Assembly: GCF_003967355.1 (NCBI RefSeq)
Contig: NZ_BIFH01000032.1
Span: 76,632-140,631, forward strand
Origin: Embleya hyalina
GTDB taxonomy: Bacteria > Actinomycetota > Actinomycetes > Streptomycetales > Streptomycetaceae
DNA: 64,000 bases
Direction of reading: 5' to 3'
Positions 40,602 to 60,000 of the stretch are shown in pieces; positions within the stretch are counted from its first letter, which is position 1; every line of letters begins with the position of its first letter. The translations under genes were made by a program, and so were the position numbers. Below the pieces are notes generated by a model. It worked only from the letters and a program-made list of their open reading frames with translations. It was not told the origin of the DNA and did not search any database.

Positions 40602-40618
40602 TTGCGCCGGGCTTGCGC
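40602..40618 (+). promoter_or_regulatory. SARP-like direct repeat in the divergent promoter region
   Basis: TTGCGC occurs at 40602-40607 and 40613-40618, an 11-bp period as used by SARP activators. It lies in the 186-base gap between the SARP gene and the metallophosphoesterase-PPTase genes. TATGGT at 40667-40672 is a possible -10 for a leaderless transcript starting at the ATG at 40681. The repeat is short and may be chance. Confidence 0.4.
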
Positions 40619-40680
40619 AGGCCACCCACTCGGCCGCGTCGGCCTTCCCTCGACGGCCCGAATCCGCCTATGGTCGATCG

Positions 40681-41580
40681 ATGAGCACTGCCCGTTCGCC
40701 CGAGCGCGCCCTGTACGCCGTCAGCGACCTGCACTCCGCCATTCCGTCCAACCGCAGACTCGTCGAGGGCATCCGGCCGGGGAACGACGAGGACTGGATC
40801 CTGGTCGCGGGCGACGTGGCCGAGCACGTCGAGGAGACCGCCTCGACCCTGCGCCTGCTCGCCGAGCGCTTCGCCCGGGTGATCTGGGTTCCGGGCAACC
40901 ACGAGTTGTGGTCCACCAACGACGACCCGGTGCAACTGCGCGGCGAGGAGCGCTACCGACATCTCGTGGCGATGTGCCGGGAGTTGGGGGTGCTGACCCC
41001 CGAGGATCCGTTCCCGGTCTGGGACGGCCCGGGCCGAACCGTCACCGTCGCGCCGATGTTCGTGCTCTACGACTACACGTGGTGGCCGCCGGGCGCGACG
41101 ACGCGGCAGCAGGCGTTGGACGCCGCGTACGAGGCCGGCGTGGTGTGCAGCGACGAGTTCATGCTGCACCCGGATCCGTACCCGACCCGCGGCGACTGGT
41201 GCCGGGCCCGGGTGGCGTACACCGAGGACCGGCTCGTGGCGGCGGCCGATCCGGCGGCGCCGTTCCTGATGGTCAACCACTTCCCGCTGGTCCGGCAGCC
41301 CACGGACGTGCTGTGGTACCCGGAGTTCGCCCAGTGGTGCGGCACCGACCTGACCGCCGACTGGCATCGGCGGTTCCCGACCGCCGCCGTGGTGTACGGC
41401 CACCTGCACATCCCGCGCACCACCTGGTACGACGGGGTGCGCTTCGAGGAGGTCTCGCTCGGCTATCCGCGCGAGCGCAAGAACGGGCTGCGCAGGCCGA
41501 TTCCGCGCCGGATCCTGCCGGCCGAGGTCGCCGGGACCGCCGGAGCCGACCGTTCGGGGCAATCGGCGGGTGCCCGATGA
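40681..41580 (+). CDS. Metallophosphoesterase of PKS-cluster type
   Basis: This 299-residue calcineurin-like phosphoesterase has all metal motifs: SDLHS (D-x-H), LVAGDVAEH (GD), VPGNHELW (GNHE), MVNHFPLV (second His) and GHLHIPRTTW (GH-x-H). It is translationally coupled through ATGA to the phosphopantetheinyl transferase gene. This metallophosphoesterase-PPTase pairing is common in actinomycete polyketide and nonribosomal clusters. The phosphoesterase may remove phosphate from intermediates or trim CoA derivatives, but its role is not established. There is no obvious ribosome site before the ATG, consistent with a leaderless mRNA. Confidence 0.9.
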   Translation: MSTARSPERALYAVSDLHSAIPSNRRLVEGIRPGNDEDWILVAGDVAEHVEETASTLRLLAERFARVIWVPGNHELWSTNDDPVQLRGEERYRHLVAMCRELGVLTPEDPFPVWDGPGRTVTVAPMFVLYDYTWWPPGATTRQQALDAAYEAGVVCSDEFMLHPDPYPTRGDWCRARVAYTEDRLVAAADPAAPFLMVNHFPLVRQPTDVLWYPEFAQWCGTDLTADWHRRFPTAAVVYGHLHIPRTTWYDGVRFEEVSLGYPRERKNGLRRPIPRRILPAEVAGTAGADRSGQSAGAR

Positions 41581-42230
41581 CGATGATCGATCGCATCCTG
41601 CCGCCCGAGGTGTTCGCCGAGGAGTGCTTCGACGACCCCGACGGGCCGCCGCTGTACCCGGCCGAGGAGGCGCTGCTCGCGAACGCGGTGGACAAGCGCC
41701 GCCGTGAGTTCACCACGGTCCGACGGTGCGCGCGGCGGGCGTTGGCCCGGATGGGCGTCCCGGCCGCGCCGCTGCTGCCGGGGCTGCGCGGCGCGCCGGG
41801 CTGGCCGACGGGCGTGGTCGGCAGCATGACGCACTGCGACGGGTATCGGGCCGCGGTGGTCGCGGACGCCGCCGCGATATCGACCCTCGGCATCGACGCG
41901 GAGCCGGCCCAACCGCTGCCCGACGGCGTCCTCGAGGCGGTCGCGTCCGAGACCGAGCAAAAACATCTGCGCGAACTCGCCGCGGATCGGCCGGAGATCG
42001 CGTGGGACCGGCTCCTGTTCAGCGCCAAGGAGTCCGTCTACAAGGCGTGGTTCCCGCTCACCTCTCGCTGGTTGGACTTCGCCGAGGCCGAGCTCGAATT
42101 CGACCCGGCGGCGGGCACGTTCGACGCCCGGCTGCTGATCGAGGACCGACCGCTGGACGGCTTCGCGGGACGGTGGCGGGTGGACCTGGGTATCGCGGTG
42201 ACGGCGATCGTGGTGAAGCGGGGCGACTGA
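41577..42230 (+). CDS. 4'-phosphopantetheinyl transferase
   Basis: This 217-residue EntD/Npt-type PPTase has RREFTTVRRCARRALARMG near the N-terminus, SMTHCDGYRAAVV, STLGIDAEPAQPL (Mg-binding Asp/Glu), and LLFSAKESVYKAWFPLT, the ACPS signature KESVYKAW. It attaches the phosphopantetheine arm to the carrier proteins of the PKS. The ATG overlaps the preceding TGA (ATGA). It is expressed on the plus strand, opposite the PKS genes, and ends at a strong hairpin. Confidence 0.95.
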   Translation: MTMIDRILPPEVFAEECFDDPDGPPLYPAEEALLANAVDKRRREFTTVRRCARRALARMGVPAAPLLPGLRGAPGWPTGVVGSMTHCDGYRAAVVADAAAISTLGIDAEPAQPLPDGVLEAVASETEQKHLRELAADRPEIAWDRLLFSAKESVYKAWFPLTSRWLDFAEAELEFDPAAGTFDARLLIEDRPLDGFAGRWRVDLGIAVTAIVVKRGD

Positions 42231-42237
42231 TCCGCTC

Positions 42238-42263
42238 GGGCGGGGCCGTCGCCGGCCCCGCCC
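42238..42263. terminator. Hairpin between PPTase and NTF2-like genes
   Basis: Perfect 11-bp arms GGGCGGGGCCG (42238-42248) and CGGCCCCGCCC (42253-42263) with loop TCGC, in the 62-base gap between converging genes. A bidirectional terminator is expected. Confidence 0.8.
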
Positions 42264-42292
42264 CGGTCCGCCCGTCGGCGTCGCCGTCGGGG

Positions 42293-42775
42293 TCAACTCC
42301 GCGCGAACCGCGCCAGGTTCTCCGCCGTGGGCCGCCACGCCTCGGCGAATTCCGCCGGCAGCTCGACGGCGTCCAGGATCGGATGCCGCGGTACCGAGAC
42401 CCGATACCTGATCCGCCAGCCGCGCGGGGTGTGTTCGAGGATGTCGTAGTAGTCCCCGCCGTGTACCTCGCCGTCGATCAGCGTCGCGATGTATCGGCTG
42501 CGGGCCCGGACCGTACCGCCGGCGTCCACCAGGAGCACGGTGTCGAGCGTCTGGTGGTCGGGGGTGTCGGGACTGCGTCGGCCGGTGAACTGCCGGGCCG
42601 AGGCGATGCCTTCGATCGTGTAGCCGGCGCCGATGGTGTTCTCGATCACCGCGTTGTCCGTGAACACCCGGTCCAGTTCGCCGACTTCGTCGTTGTCGAA
42701 GACGTGCGCGAACCGGGCGAGGGTGTCGTGGATCTCCGCGACGTCCGCCGCGCTCAGCGCGGGTCCGCCGGTCAC
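42293..42775 (-). CDS. NTF2/SnoaL-like protein, paralogue 2
   Basis: This 160-residue cone-shaped alpha+beta-fold protein has a helical N-terminus (DVAEIHDTLARFAHVFDNDEV), ELDRVFTDNAVIENTIG, ARSRYIATLIDGEVHGGDYYDI, and HTPRGWRIRYRVSVPRH, the SnoaL-4/NTF2-like pattern with a central pocket. Members include polyketide cyclases, dehydratases and isomerases. It is homologous along most of its length to the gene just upstream and is joined to it by a GTGA overlap. It is the last gene of the PKS operon. The catalytic role is unknown. A ring-forming or dehydrating step on the released polyketide is the natural hypothesis. Confidence 0.85.
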   Translation of the reverse strand: MTGGPALSAADVAEIHDTLARFAHVFDNDEVGELDRVFTDNAVIENTIGAGYTIEGIASARQFTGRRSPDTPDHQTLDTVLLVDAGGTVRARSRYIATLIDGEVHGGDYYDILEHTPRGWRIRYRVSVPRHPILDAVELPAEFAEAWRPTAENLARFARS

Positions 42776-43236
42776 GGCGCGACCGCTTCCGCGAGTCGGA
42801 CCGCGAGCGGGAAGCCGACCCCGGTCACGCCCGCCCCGGCCTCCCGGGGTGCGCGCGGCAGGCTCAGCCGATAGGCGATCCGCCAGCCGGCCGGGGTCTT
42901 CCGGAGGATGTCCAGGAACTCGCCGCCGGTGATGCGGCCGGCCGGGTTGATCCCGATGTAGCGGCTGCGCGCCTGGACCCGGCCGTGCTCGTCCACCTCG
43001 ACGATCGTGTTGACCGTGTGGTGATCGGGCGTCGCCGCGCTCTTGCCCCGGGTGTACTCGGCGAACTCGGCGATGCCGCGGAAGGCCCGCCGCGGCCCGG
43101 CGCCGATCTCGACCACGACGTCCTCGGTGAACACGAGGTCGAGTCCGTCCACGTCACCGTTGTCGAAGACGTGCGCGAACAGCGCGAGCGTGCGGTGGAT
43201 CTCGGCGAGGTCCACCGGGTTCAATACCTTCGTCAT
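42772..43236 (-). CDS. NTF2/SnoaL-like protein, paralogue 1
   Basis: This 154-residue protein has the same fold and motifs as its neighbour: DLAEIHRTLALFAHVFDNGDV, GLDLVFTEDVVVEIGAG, DHHTVNTIVEVDEHGRVQARS, GGEFLDILRKTPAGWRIAYR. Aligning the two gives blocks AEIH-TLA-FAHVFDN and RARSRYI/QARSRYI, so they arose by duplication. They may form a heterodimer. It starts 61 bases after the terminal PKS gene, on the same strand, so expression with the PKS is expected. A polyketide cyclase-like role is inferred from context; metabolite hydroxylation or isomerisation are alternatives. Confidence 0.85.
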   Translation of the reverse strand: MTKVLNPVDLAEIHRTLALFAHVFDNGDVDGLDLVFTEDVVVEIGAGPRRAFRGIAEFAEYTRGKSAATPDHHTVNTIVEVDEHGRVQARSRYIGINPAGRITGGEFLDILRKTPAGWRIAYRLSLPRAPREAGAGVTGVGFPLAVRLAEAVAP

Positions 43237-43297
43237 GAATGTCCCAGCCTCGAAGTGATGTCGTATCGCAGTGGCAGTGGTGGGGTTGGGGGTGGGC

Positions 43298-46200
43298 TCA
43301 TCGGGCCAACCCGGCGGCCCAGTCGACGATGGTCGCCGCGGTCAGGTCGGCGTGGTCCTCCAGCACGGTGAAGTGGTCGCCGGTGATCTCGATCAGGTCG
43401 TGCGGCAGCGGCCAGTACGCCCGCCAGTCCCACCGGCCCTCGGGGTCGATGACGGTGCCCGCCACCGGCGTATCCGCCTGCGCGACCAGGGTCGGGGTGG
43501 CGATCGGCCGCGGCTTCCAGTCCGCGAACAACCTTTGGTAGAGCCCCATCGTGCTGAGGTTGGTGTCGTCGAGCGTCATGTCGTACTGCGCGACGCGCCC
43601 GAGCATCCCCTCGATCATCGCGGGCAACCACCAGTCCATGCCCGGCACCAGCGCGGTGTCGATCGGGAAAGTGTCGACCAGGCCGAGTCCGACCGGGTAC
43701 ACCCCCTCGGCCTCCAGACGTCGGGTCACCTCGTGCGCGACGCATCCGCCCATCGAGCGGCCGACGACGACGAACGGCTCGTCCCCCACCGCGGCGCGTA
43801 CGGTCTCCACGTGCATCCGCAGCAGCGCGTCCGCGTGGTCCGGCAGCGACTCGTCGGCCGCGAACCCCGGCGTCTGGATCACGAACACGTCCCGCTCGCC
43901 CTGGAACACCTGCCCGAACCGGGCGTATTCGTGCGGCCCGGAGATCGCGCTGAGCGACGGGAAGCAGACGATCTTCGGTCCGGCCGCGCCGGTCGCCAAC
44001 CGCAACACCGGCTTGACGTGCCGATCCCGTTCGGACTCCGGGAAGGACGGCCGCAGCCCCGCCGAGGCCATGATCACCTCCGCGGCCGTGGTGTACTTCT
44101 CGGCCGCGCACAGTTGCACGTAGAACGACGCGAGCGCGCCCTGGACCCGGTCGGACCCGGTCGGCGTCGAACCCGGCTGTTCGTCGGGTGACGCGCCCTG
44201 CTCCGCGAGCGCGGTGCGCAGATGCCGGGCGAGGGCCCGCGGGGTCGGATGCGCGATGGTCACCGTCGCCGGCAGCCGCAGGCCGGTCGCGCCGGCGAGC
44301 CGGTTGCGCAGTTCGACGGCGGTCAGCGAGTCCAGGCCGACCTCCAGGAACGCCTGCTCCGCGTCCACCGATTCGTCCGCGGCATGGCCGAGGACCACGC
44401 CCAACTCGGTTCGGACCAGGTTCACCAGGATCTCGTCCCGCTCTCCCTCGGCGGCCGCCGCGAGCCGCCGCCCGAATCCCGACTCGGCGACCACCGGGGC
44501 GGTACCCGCGACGCGCCGCTTCCGCCGCCCGGCACCGGCGTCGGCCGCCCGGGCGCGCGAACCGGTCCCGTCCGCGAGCGGCCCGGCGGGCACCGGACGC
44601 GACGTCAGCGACCCGACCGAGAGCACCGGCGCGCCGGTCTCGTCCCACGCCGCCACCGCCACCGTGTCCGGCCCGGCGGGAGTGAGCCGAACCCGCAGCC
44701 GGGCGGCCCCGGTCGCATGCAGCCGTACCGCGTTCCACGCGTAGGCCAGGCTCGTCCCGACCTCCTCGCCGGCCGCCTCGGCCCGCCGCAACGCATCGAC
44801 CACCGCCACATGCAGCGCCGCATCCAACAGCGCCGGATGCAGCCCGAACTCCGCGGCCTGCTCCGCCCCTTCCTCGGCCGCCCCGACCTCGGCGAACAAC
44901 GCCTCTTCGGTCCGCCAGGCCGCCCGCAGTCCCCGGAACACCGGGCCGTAGTCGATCCCGGCCGCGGCCAACACCTCGTACGCGTCCTCGACCGGTACCG
45001 ACACCCCGTCGGCGGGCGGCCAACTGCCCGCCTCCGGCGCGACGTCGTCCTCGGCGGTCCCCGGTGCCAGGAAGCCGCCGGCATGCCGCGCCCACTCCGC
45101 GCCGTCCCCCGCCGCCTCGTCCCGGGAGAACACCGCGAATCGCCGCCGCCCGTCCCCGCCCGCCGCGCCGACCGCGACCTGGATGTGCACGCCGGCATCG
45201 GAGTCGGCGGCATCGGCATCGGCATCGGCATCATCGTGGGCAAGGATCAGCGGCGCCTCGATCACGAGTTCGTCCACCACGTCGAGACCGACCTCGTCAC
45301 CGGCCCGCACGGCCAGCTCCAGGAAGGCCGACGCGGGCAACAACACCGTGTCCCGGACCGCGTGATCGGCCAGCCACGGATGTGTACGGAGCGACAGCCG
45401 TCCGGTCAGCAGGACATCATCCCCGTCGCCGGTGCCCACCGAGGCTCCGAGCAGCGGATGCCCCACCGACCGCAGACCCAGCGACGACGCGCCGGCGGCG
45501 GGCCGGTCCAGGGTCTCGCGCCAGTACCGCCGACGCTGGAACGCATACGTGGGCAACGCCACGCGCCGGGGCTGGTGTTCGGTGAAGGCGGCGGTCCAGT
45601 CCACCGGGACTCCACGCACGAAGGCTTCGGCCAGCGAGGTGTACAGGCGCTGCGCGCCGCCCTGGTCGCGACGCAACGTACCGACCACTACGGGGTGTTC
45701 CGGGCCGGCGTCCTCCAACGTGGCCTCGATCGCGGCGGTCAACACGGGGTGCGGGCTCGTCTCGACGAACACGCCGTGTCCGGACTCGGCCAGCCCGCGC
45801 ACCGCGTCCTCGAAGCGCACGGTCTCGCGCAGGTTCGTCGCCCAGTACTCGGCATCCATCCCGGCGGTGTCCAACCAGTCCCCGGTCACCGTCGACCACA
45901 GCGGCACCGACCCCGAAACCGGCACGATCCCGGCCAGATCCGCCACGATCCGGCCCCGGATCTCCTCCACCTGCGCCGAATGCGACGCGTAATCCACCGG
46001 AATCAACCGCGCCCGACCACCCTCGTCCGTCACGACCGCAACCAACTCGGTCAACGCGTCGGGTTCACCGGACACCACCACCTGCCCCGGCCCGTTCACC
46101 GCCGCCACCGAGATCCGCCCACCCCACGCCGCGATCCGCTCACGAACCGTCGGCTCGGGCAACGCCACCGACGCCATCCCGCCACGCCCCGACAGCGCCA

Positions 46201-48250
46201 CGATCGCCCGACTCCGCAACGCCACCACCCGCGCACCGTCGTCCAGCGACAACCCGCCCGCCACCACCGCCGCCGCGATCTCACCCTGCGAATGCCCCAC
46301 CACCGCATCCGGAACGACCCCGAACGAGCGCCACACCTCCGCCAGCGACACCAACACCGCCCAGAGCACCGGCTGGACCACATCCACCCGATCCAACGAC
46401 GGCGCACCCGCAACCCCGGTCAACACATCCACCGCCGACCAGTCCACGAACGGCTCCAACGCTTTCGCGCACTCACCGAACCGCGACGCGAACACCGAAG
46501 ACTGGCCATGGAGTTCCGCCGCCATACCGACCCACTGCGAACCCTGACCCGGAAACACGAACACGGTCCGACCCACCGGACCGACCGACCCCGTGACCAC
46601 CCCGGTCGCCGATTCGCCGTGCCGCACCGCGTTCAGGTTCTCGATCAACCCGCCTCGGTTGCCGATCACGACCGCGCGCTCCGCGAACGCCGCCCGCGTG
46701 GTGACCAGGGAGAAGCCGACGTCGGCGGTCGGTGTCGAGGCGTCCCGGTCGAGCCGGTCCAGCAAACGCGCGGCCTGGGCCCGCAACGCCTCCGGCGTCT
46801 TCGCCGACAGCACCCACGGAAGGACGTCGTCCGTCACCGGTCGCTCATCGGTCGGTTCGCCCTCGGTCGAGGGCTGTTCGAGGATCACGTGTGCGTTGGT
46901 CCCGCTCACCCCGAACGCCGACACCGCCGCCCGCCGAGGCCGATCCACCTCCGGCCACGGCCGAGCCTCGGTCAACAACCGCACCCCGCCCGACGACCAG
47001 TCCACATGCGGCGTCGGCTCGTCCACATGCAACGTCCGAGGCAACACCCCGTGCCGCAACGCCTCCACCATCTTGATCACCCCGGCCACCCCCGCGGCAG
47101 CCTGCGCATGACCGATGTTCGACTTCAACGACCCCAACCACAACGGCCGATCCACCGACCGATCCCGCCCATACGTCGCCAACAACGCCTGCGCCTCGAT
47201 CGGATCACCCAACGTCGTCCCGGTCCCGTGCGCCTCCACCACGTCCACCTCGTCGGCGGACAGGTCGGCACCGGCCAACGCCTCCCGGATCACCCGTTGC
47301 TGCGCCGGGCCGTTCGGCGCGGTCAGGCCGTTGGACGCGCCGTCCTGGTTGACCGCACTGCCGCGTACCACCGCGAGCACCTCGTGGCCCAGACGTTCGG
47401 CGTCGGAGAGCCGTTCCAGGATCAGCACGCCGACCCCCTCGGCCCAACCCGTGCCGTCGGCCGACGCGGCGAACGCCTTGCACCTGCCGTCCACCGAGAG
47501 GCCGCGCTGCCGGGAGAACTCGACGTAGCCCATCGGCGAGGCCATCACGGTGGCCCCGCCCGCGAGGGCGAGATCGCACTCCCCGCCGCGCAGCGACTGC
47601 GCCGCCAGGTGCAGCGCGACCAGCGAGGACGAGCACGCGGTGTCCACCGTCACCGCCGGGCCCTCGAAGCCGAAGGTGTACGAGATCCGGCCCGACGCGA
47701 CGCTGCCGAGCGTGCCCGTGCCGAGATAGCCCTCCAACTCCGCCGGTACCCGGTCGAGCGCGGGCGCGTAGTCGATGCCCGCGATCCCGGTGAACACCGA
47801 CGTGCGACTGCGACGCAGCGCGGTGACGTCGATACCGGCCCGCTCAAAGGCGTCCCACGCGGTCTCCAGGAGCAGCCGCTGCTGGGGGTCGGTGGCCGGT
47901 GCCTCGCGCGGCGAGATCCCGAAGAACGCCGCGTCGAAGTCGCCCGCGTCCGGCAGGAAGGAGCCGGCCACGGTGTAGGTGGTGCCCGGCCGGTCGGGAT
48001 CCGGGTCGTAGAGGTCGCGCAGGTCCCAGCCGCGATCGGTGGGGGCCTCGCCGACCGTGTCGGTGCCGGATTCGACCAGCCGCCACAGGTCCTCGGGCGA
48101 GGTCACCCCGCCCGGCAGCCGGCAGGCCATCCCGACGATCGCGATCGGCTCGCGCCGACTCGCCTCCACCTCGCGGACCCGCTTGCGGGCCTCCCGGACA
48201 TCGGCCAGCGCACGTTTGAGATATCCCCGGAGCTTGTCTTCGTCGGACAT
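43298..48250 (-). CDS. Type I PKS, terminal module KS-AT-DH-ACP-TE
   Basis: This is a 1650-residue protein. The N-terminal docking coil is residues 1-32. The KS spans about 33-460 (Cys near 203 in [36 protein letters not shown]). The AT starts near 560 ([22 protein letters not shown] and [10 protein letters not shown], indicating methylmalonyl-CoA). The DH-like domain covers about 925-1170, with [10 protein letters not shown] in place of the usual HxxxGxxxxP. The ACP Ser is near 1305 ([10 protein letters not shown]). The TE covers about 1426-1650, with nucleophile VVVGRSMGG (near 1499) and [10 protein letters not shown] (His near 1626). No KR or ER is present, so the DH has no hydroxy substrate in its own module. 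This should add one methylmalonyl unit, leave a ketone and release the chain. Confidence 0.94.
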   Translation of the reverse strand: MSDEDKLRGYLKRALADVREARKRVREVEASRREPIAIVGMACRLPGGVTSPEDLWRLVESGTDTVGEAPTDRGWDLRDLYDPDPDRPGTTYTVAGSFLPDAGDFDAAFFGISPREAPATDPQQRLLLETAWDAFERAGIDVTALRRSRTSVFTGIAGIDYAPALDRVPAELEGYLGTGTLGSVASGRISYTFGFEGPAVTVDTACSSSLVALHLAAQSLRGGECDLALAGGATVMASPMGYVEFSRQRGLSVDGRCKAFAASADGTGWAEGVGVLILERLSDAERLGHEVLAVVRGSAVNQDGASNGLTAPNGPAQQRVIREALAGADLSADEVDVVEAHGTGTTLGDPIEAQALLATYGRDRSVDRPLWLGSLKSNIGHAQAAAGVAGVIKMVEALRHGVLPRTLHVDEPTPHVDWSSGGVRLLTEARPWPEVDRPRRAAVSAFGVSGTNAHVILEQPSTEGEPTDERPVTDDVLPWVLSAKTPEALRAQAARLLDRLDRDASTPTADVGFSLVTTRAAFAERAVVIGNRGGLIENLNAVRHGESATGVVTGSVGPVGRTVFVFPGQGSQWVGMAAELHGQSSVFASRFGECAKALEPFVDWSAVDVLTGVAGAPSLDRVDVVQPVLWAVLVSLAEVWRSFGVVPDAVVGHSQGEIAAAVVAGGLSLDDGARVVALRSRAIVALSGRGGMASVALPEPTVRERIAAWGGRISVAAVNGPGQVVVSGEPDALTELVAVVTDEGGRARLIPVDYASHSAQVEEIRGRIVADLAGIVPVSGSVPLWSTVTGDWLDTAGMDAEYWATNLRETVRFEDAVRGLAESGHGVFVETSPHPVLTAAIEATLEDAGPEHPVVVGTLRRDQGGAQRLYTSLAEAFVRGVPVDWTAAFTEHQPRRVALPTYAFQRRRYWRETLDRPAAGASSLGLRSVGHPLLGASVGTGDGDDVLLTGRLSLRTHPWLADHAVRDTVLLPASAFLELAVRAGDEVGLDVVDELVIEAPLILAHDDADADADAADSDAGVHIQVAVGAAGGDGRRRFAVFSRDEAAGDGAEWARHAGGFLAPGTAEDDVAPEAGSWPPADGVSVPVEDAYEVLAAAGIDYGPVFRGLRAAWRTEEALFAEVGAAEEGAEQAAEFGLHPALLDAALHVAVVDALRRAEAAGEEVGTSLAYAWNAVRLHATGAARLRVRLTPAGPDTVAVAAWDETGAPVLSVGSLTSRPVPAGPLADGTGSRARAADAGAGRRKRRVAGTAPVVAESGFGRRLAAAAEGERDEILVNLVRTELGVVLGHAADESVDAEQAFLEVGLDSLTAVELRNRLAGATGLRLPATVTIAHPTPRALARHLRTALAEQGASPDEQPGSTPTGSDRVQGALASFYVQLCAAEKYTTAAEVIMASAGLRPSFPESERDRHVKPVLRLATGAAGPKIVCFPSLSAISGPHEYARFGQVFQGERDVFVIQTPGFAADESLPDHADALLRMHVETVRAAVGDEPFVVVGRSMGGCVAHEVTRRLEAEGVYPVGLGLVDTFPIDTALVPGMDWWLPAMIEGMLGRVAQYDMTLDDTNLSTMGLYQRLFADWKPRPIATPTLVAQADTPVAGTVIDPEGRWDWRAYWPLPHDLIEITGDHFTVLEDHADLTAATIVDWAAGLAR
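45195..45233. repeat. Hexanucleotide repeat inside the DH-like domain
   Basis: The plus strand shows repeated GGCATC units (about four to five copies), encoding an Asp-Ala run ([15 protein letters not shown]) in the terminal-module DH. It inserts a charged flexible loop within the domain. In-frame length variation is possible. Confidence 0.65.
45745..46545. repeat. AT-coding segment nearly identical to 49149-49949
   Basis: The methylmalonyl AT domains of the terminal module and of the preceding KS-AT-ACP module share long stretches of almost identical DNA, for instance 45770-46010 versus 49170-49410 and 46190-46300 versus 49590-49700. The offset is about 3.4 kb. Silent positions match too, so this is recent gene conversion or duplication rather than protein-level conservation. 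Confidence 0.8.
46989..47251. repeat. KS-coding segment nearly identical to 50398-50660
   Basis: These 263 bases in the KS domains of the last two modules differ at only a few positions, such as ACATGC/ACGTGC. The flanking KS sequence diverges abruptly at both ends. The block covers the [14 protein letters not shown] and [10 protein letters not shown] motifs. Confidence 0.8.
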
Positions 48251-48304
48251 GGAGCTGCCTTCCTGAATGATGGTGGGGCCTGGGGTGGTCGGTCGGTCCG
48301 GGGA

Positions 48305-56995
<8,691 letters not shown>

Positions 56996-57062
56996 GGTGG
57001 TTGTGCCTTTCGCGTGGACCGGCCGGTCGGGAGCCACCGGCGGGTCGGGGAATACCGGCGGA

Positions 57063-60000
57063 TCAGGAGATGCCGAACTGCTTGCCGATGAATTCGATGA
57101 GTTCGGCGTCGGTGGCGGCGTCGATCTCCTCGTCGATCGCGCCGACTTCGGGCCCGTCGGGCGCGGTGGCGGGCGCCGCGGCCGCGGCCCAGCGGGCGGC
57201 GATCGTGGTCAACCGCTCCGCCGAGGCCGCGTGTTCGGCCGGATCGGCGGCCGGGTCGCCGGCCGCCTGGGCGAGCAGCGCCTCCAGGCGGTCGATCTCG
57301 GCCCGCACGGTCTCGGCGTCCGGGATCGTCCGCGGGACGAGTTCGCCGTGCAGGAACTCGGCGAGCGCGTTCGGGGTCGGATGGTCGAAGACCAGCGTCG
57401 CGGGCAACTTCAGCCCGGTCTCGGCGGTCAGCCGGTTGCGCAGTTCGACCGCGGTCAGCGAGTCGAATCCCTGGTCCCGGAACGGCTTCCCGGCCTCGAC
57501 CGAGGCGGCGGACGCGTGCCCGTGCACGATCGCCGCCCGGGTCCGGACCAGGTCGACCAGGTGTGGTCGGCGCTGCTCCTCGGGGAGTTCGGCGAGCAGC
57601 GCGGTCAGCCTGCTCGCGGGCGTGTCGGCACCGGCGGTGGCGCCGTGCGTCGCGGCCGCTCGGGCCGCCGGCGCCCGAAGCAGCTCGGCGACCAGCGGGT
57701 GCGGGCGGTCCCGGAACAGCACGTCCCAGTCGATGTCGCAGACCGTCAGGTGGCTCTCGTCGGCGTCGAGGACGTGTCCGAGCGCCTCCGCCGCGCGGAC
57801 CGGGTCCAGCATGGTCAGGCCCTGCCTGCCCAGTCGTTCCTCGATCTCCGGCGCGGCGATCCCGCCGCCGGCCCAGTGTCCCCAGGACACCGAGGTGGCG
57901 GCCCGCCCGGCCTGCCGGCGGCGGGCCGCCAGCGCGTCCAGATAGGCGTTGCCCGGCGCGTAGTTGCCCTGCCCGGCAACTCCGCAGATGCCGGCCACCG
58001 AGGAGAACAGCACGAATGCCGACAGGTCGAGATCGCGGGTGAGTTCGTCCAGGTGCCGGGCGCCGTCCACCTTGACCCGCGACACCCGCTGCTGCTGCTC
58101 CGGAGTCAGGTCCCCGATCACCGCGTCGTCCAGGATCGCCGCCGCGTGCAGCACCGCAGTCAGCGGGAACGGTTCCGGGACCCGGTCCAGTACGGCCGAC
58201 AGCGCGGCTCGATCGGCCACGTCGCACGCGGCGAACGAGACCGTGGCGCCGAGCGCGGTGATCTCCTCCGCGAGACGTGCCGCTCCGGGCGCGTCCGCGC
58301 CGCTGCGACTGACCAACAGCACGTGTTCGGCGCCGCGTCCGGCCACCCAGCGGGCCACGTGTCCACCGAGCGCGCCGGTGCCTCCGGTGATCAAGACCGT
58401 GCCGGACGGCCGCCAGGTTCCGGTCGGCCGTGCCGCGCCGCGCGGCGCGCGCACGAGTCGGCGGCCCCGAAGCCCGCTCGCCCGAACCGCCACCTCCTTC
58501 TCGTCCGCCGCCCCGGCCAGCACGGCCGTCAGTCGGGCCCACACCGGTGCCGCGGCGTCCCCGGTCGGGTACTCGCCCGGCAGATCGATCAGGCCGCCCC
58601 ACGACCCGGGACTCTCCGCCGCGACGACCCCGCCGAAGCCCCACACCTGCGCCTGCTCGGGCACCCGTACCGGATCCCGCGCGTCGATCGACACCGCGCC
58701 GTCGGTCGCCACCCACAGCGGCGCCGACACCCCGGCATCGTCCAGCGCCTGGACCAGCGCCACTGTGGCCGCCGAGCCCCACGGCACCGCGTCGAACCCG
58801 GGCGCCGTGCCGTCGGCGAGCGCCAACAACGAGAGCACGCCGGCGATCGGCCCGCGCGGTCCCGTCACCAGGCCCCGCAGCGCCGCCCGTTCGCCCGCGC
58901 CGCGCGCCACCGGGATCGGCTCCACCCGGGCCCCGGCGGCCGTCAGGACCGCCGTCAGGAACTCCGCCCAGGCCGTCGCCGCCTCCGTCTCCGGGACCGG
59001 GAGCAGCCAGGTGCCGGCGAGCCTGCCGGGCCCGGCATCGCCGACCGGACGCCAGACGACGCGGTGCCGCCACGCGTCGATCGTGGCGTCCGAGCGCCGC
59101 CGGTCCCACCACGACGACAACGCGGGCAATACCTCGCCCACCGACTCGGCCGAGGCGTCCGTCCCCAGCGCCGCCGCCAGTTCGACCCGGTCGCCACGCT
59201 CCACCAGGTCCCAGAACGCGGCGTCGATCGACGCCGAACCCGACGCCGAACCGGTCGCCGAGGCACCCTGCGCGGCGTCCCGAATCCAGTACCGCCTGCG
59301 TTCGAACGGGTAGGTCGGCAACTCGACCACCCGTGCCCGCACCCCGGCGAAGCCGGCCGTCCAGTCCACCGCGACCCCGCGCACGAACGCCTCGGCAAGC
59401 GAGGTGTGCAGGCGCTCCGCGCCACCCTGATCGCGCCGCAACGTGCCGACCACGACCGGGTCTTCCACGCCGACCTCGTCGAGGGTGGCCTCGATCGCGG
59501 CGGTCAGCACGGGATGCGGACTCGCCTCGACGAACACCCCGTGCCCGGCGGCGGCGAGACCCCGAACCGCCTCCTCGAAGCGCACGGTCTCGCGCAGGTT
59601 GGTCGCCCAGTACGCGCCGTCCATCTCCGCCGTGTCCAACCACCCCCCGGTGACCGTCGACCAGAGCGGAATCGTCCCGGAAACCGGCGCCAGCCCGGCC
59701 AAATCGTCGACGATCCGGGCGCGTATCTCCTCCACCTGCGCCGAATGCGACGCGTAATCCACCGGGATCAGCCGGGCCCGGCCGTCCTCCTCGGTCACCG
59801 CCGCCACCAACTCGGCCAACGCGTCGGGCTCGCCGGACACCACCACCTGCCCGGGACCGTTCACCGCCGCGACCGAGATCCGCCCGTCCCACGCCGCGAT
59901 GCGCTCGCGCACCGCCACGAGCGGCTCGGCCACCGAGGCCATCCCGCCGCGACCGGACAGCGCCCCGATCGCCCGACTCCGCAGCGCCACCACCCGCGCA

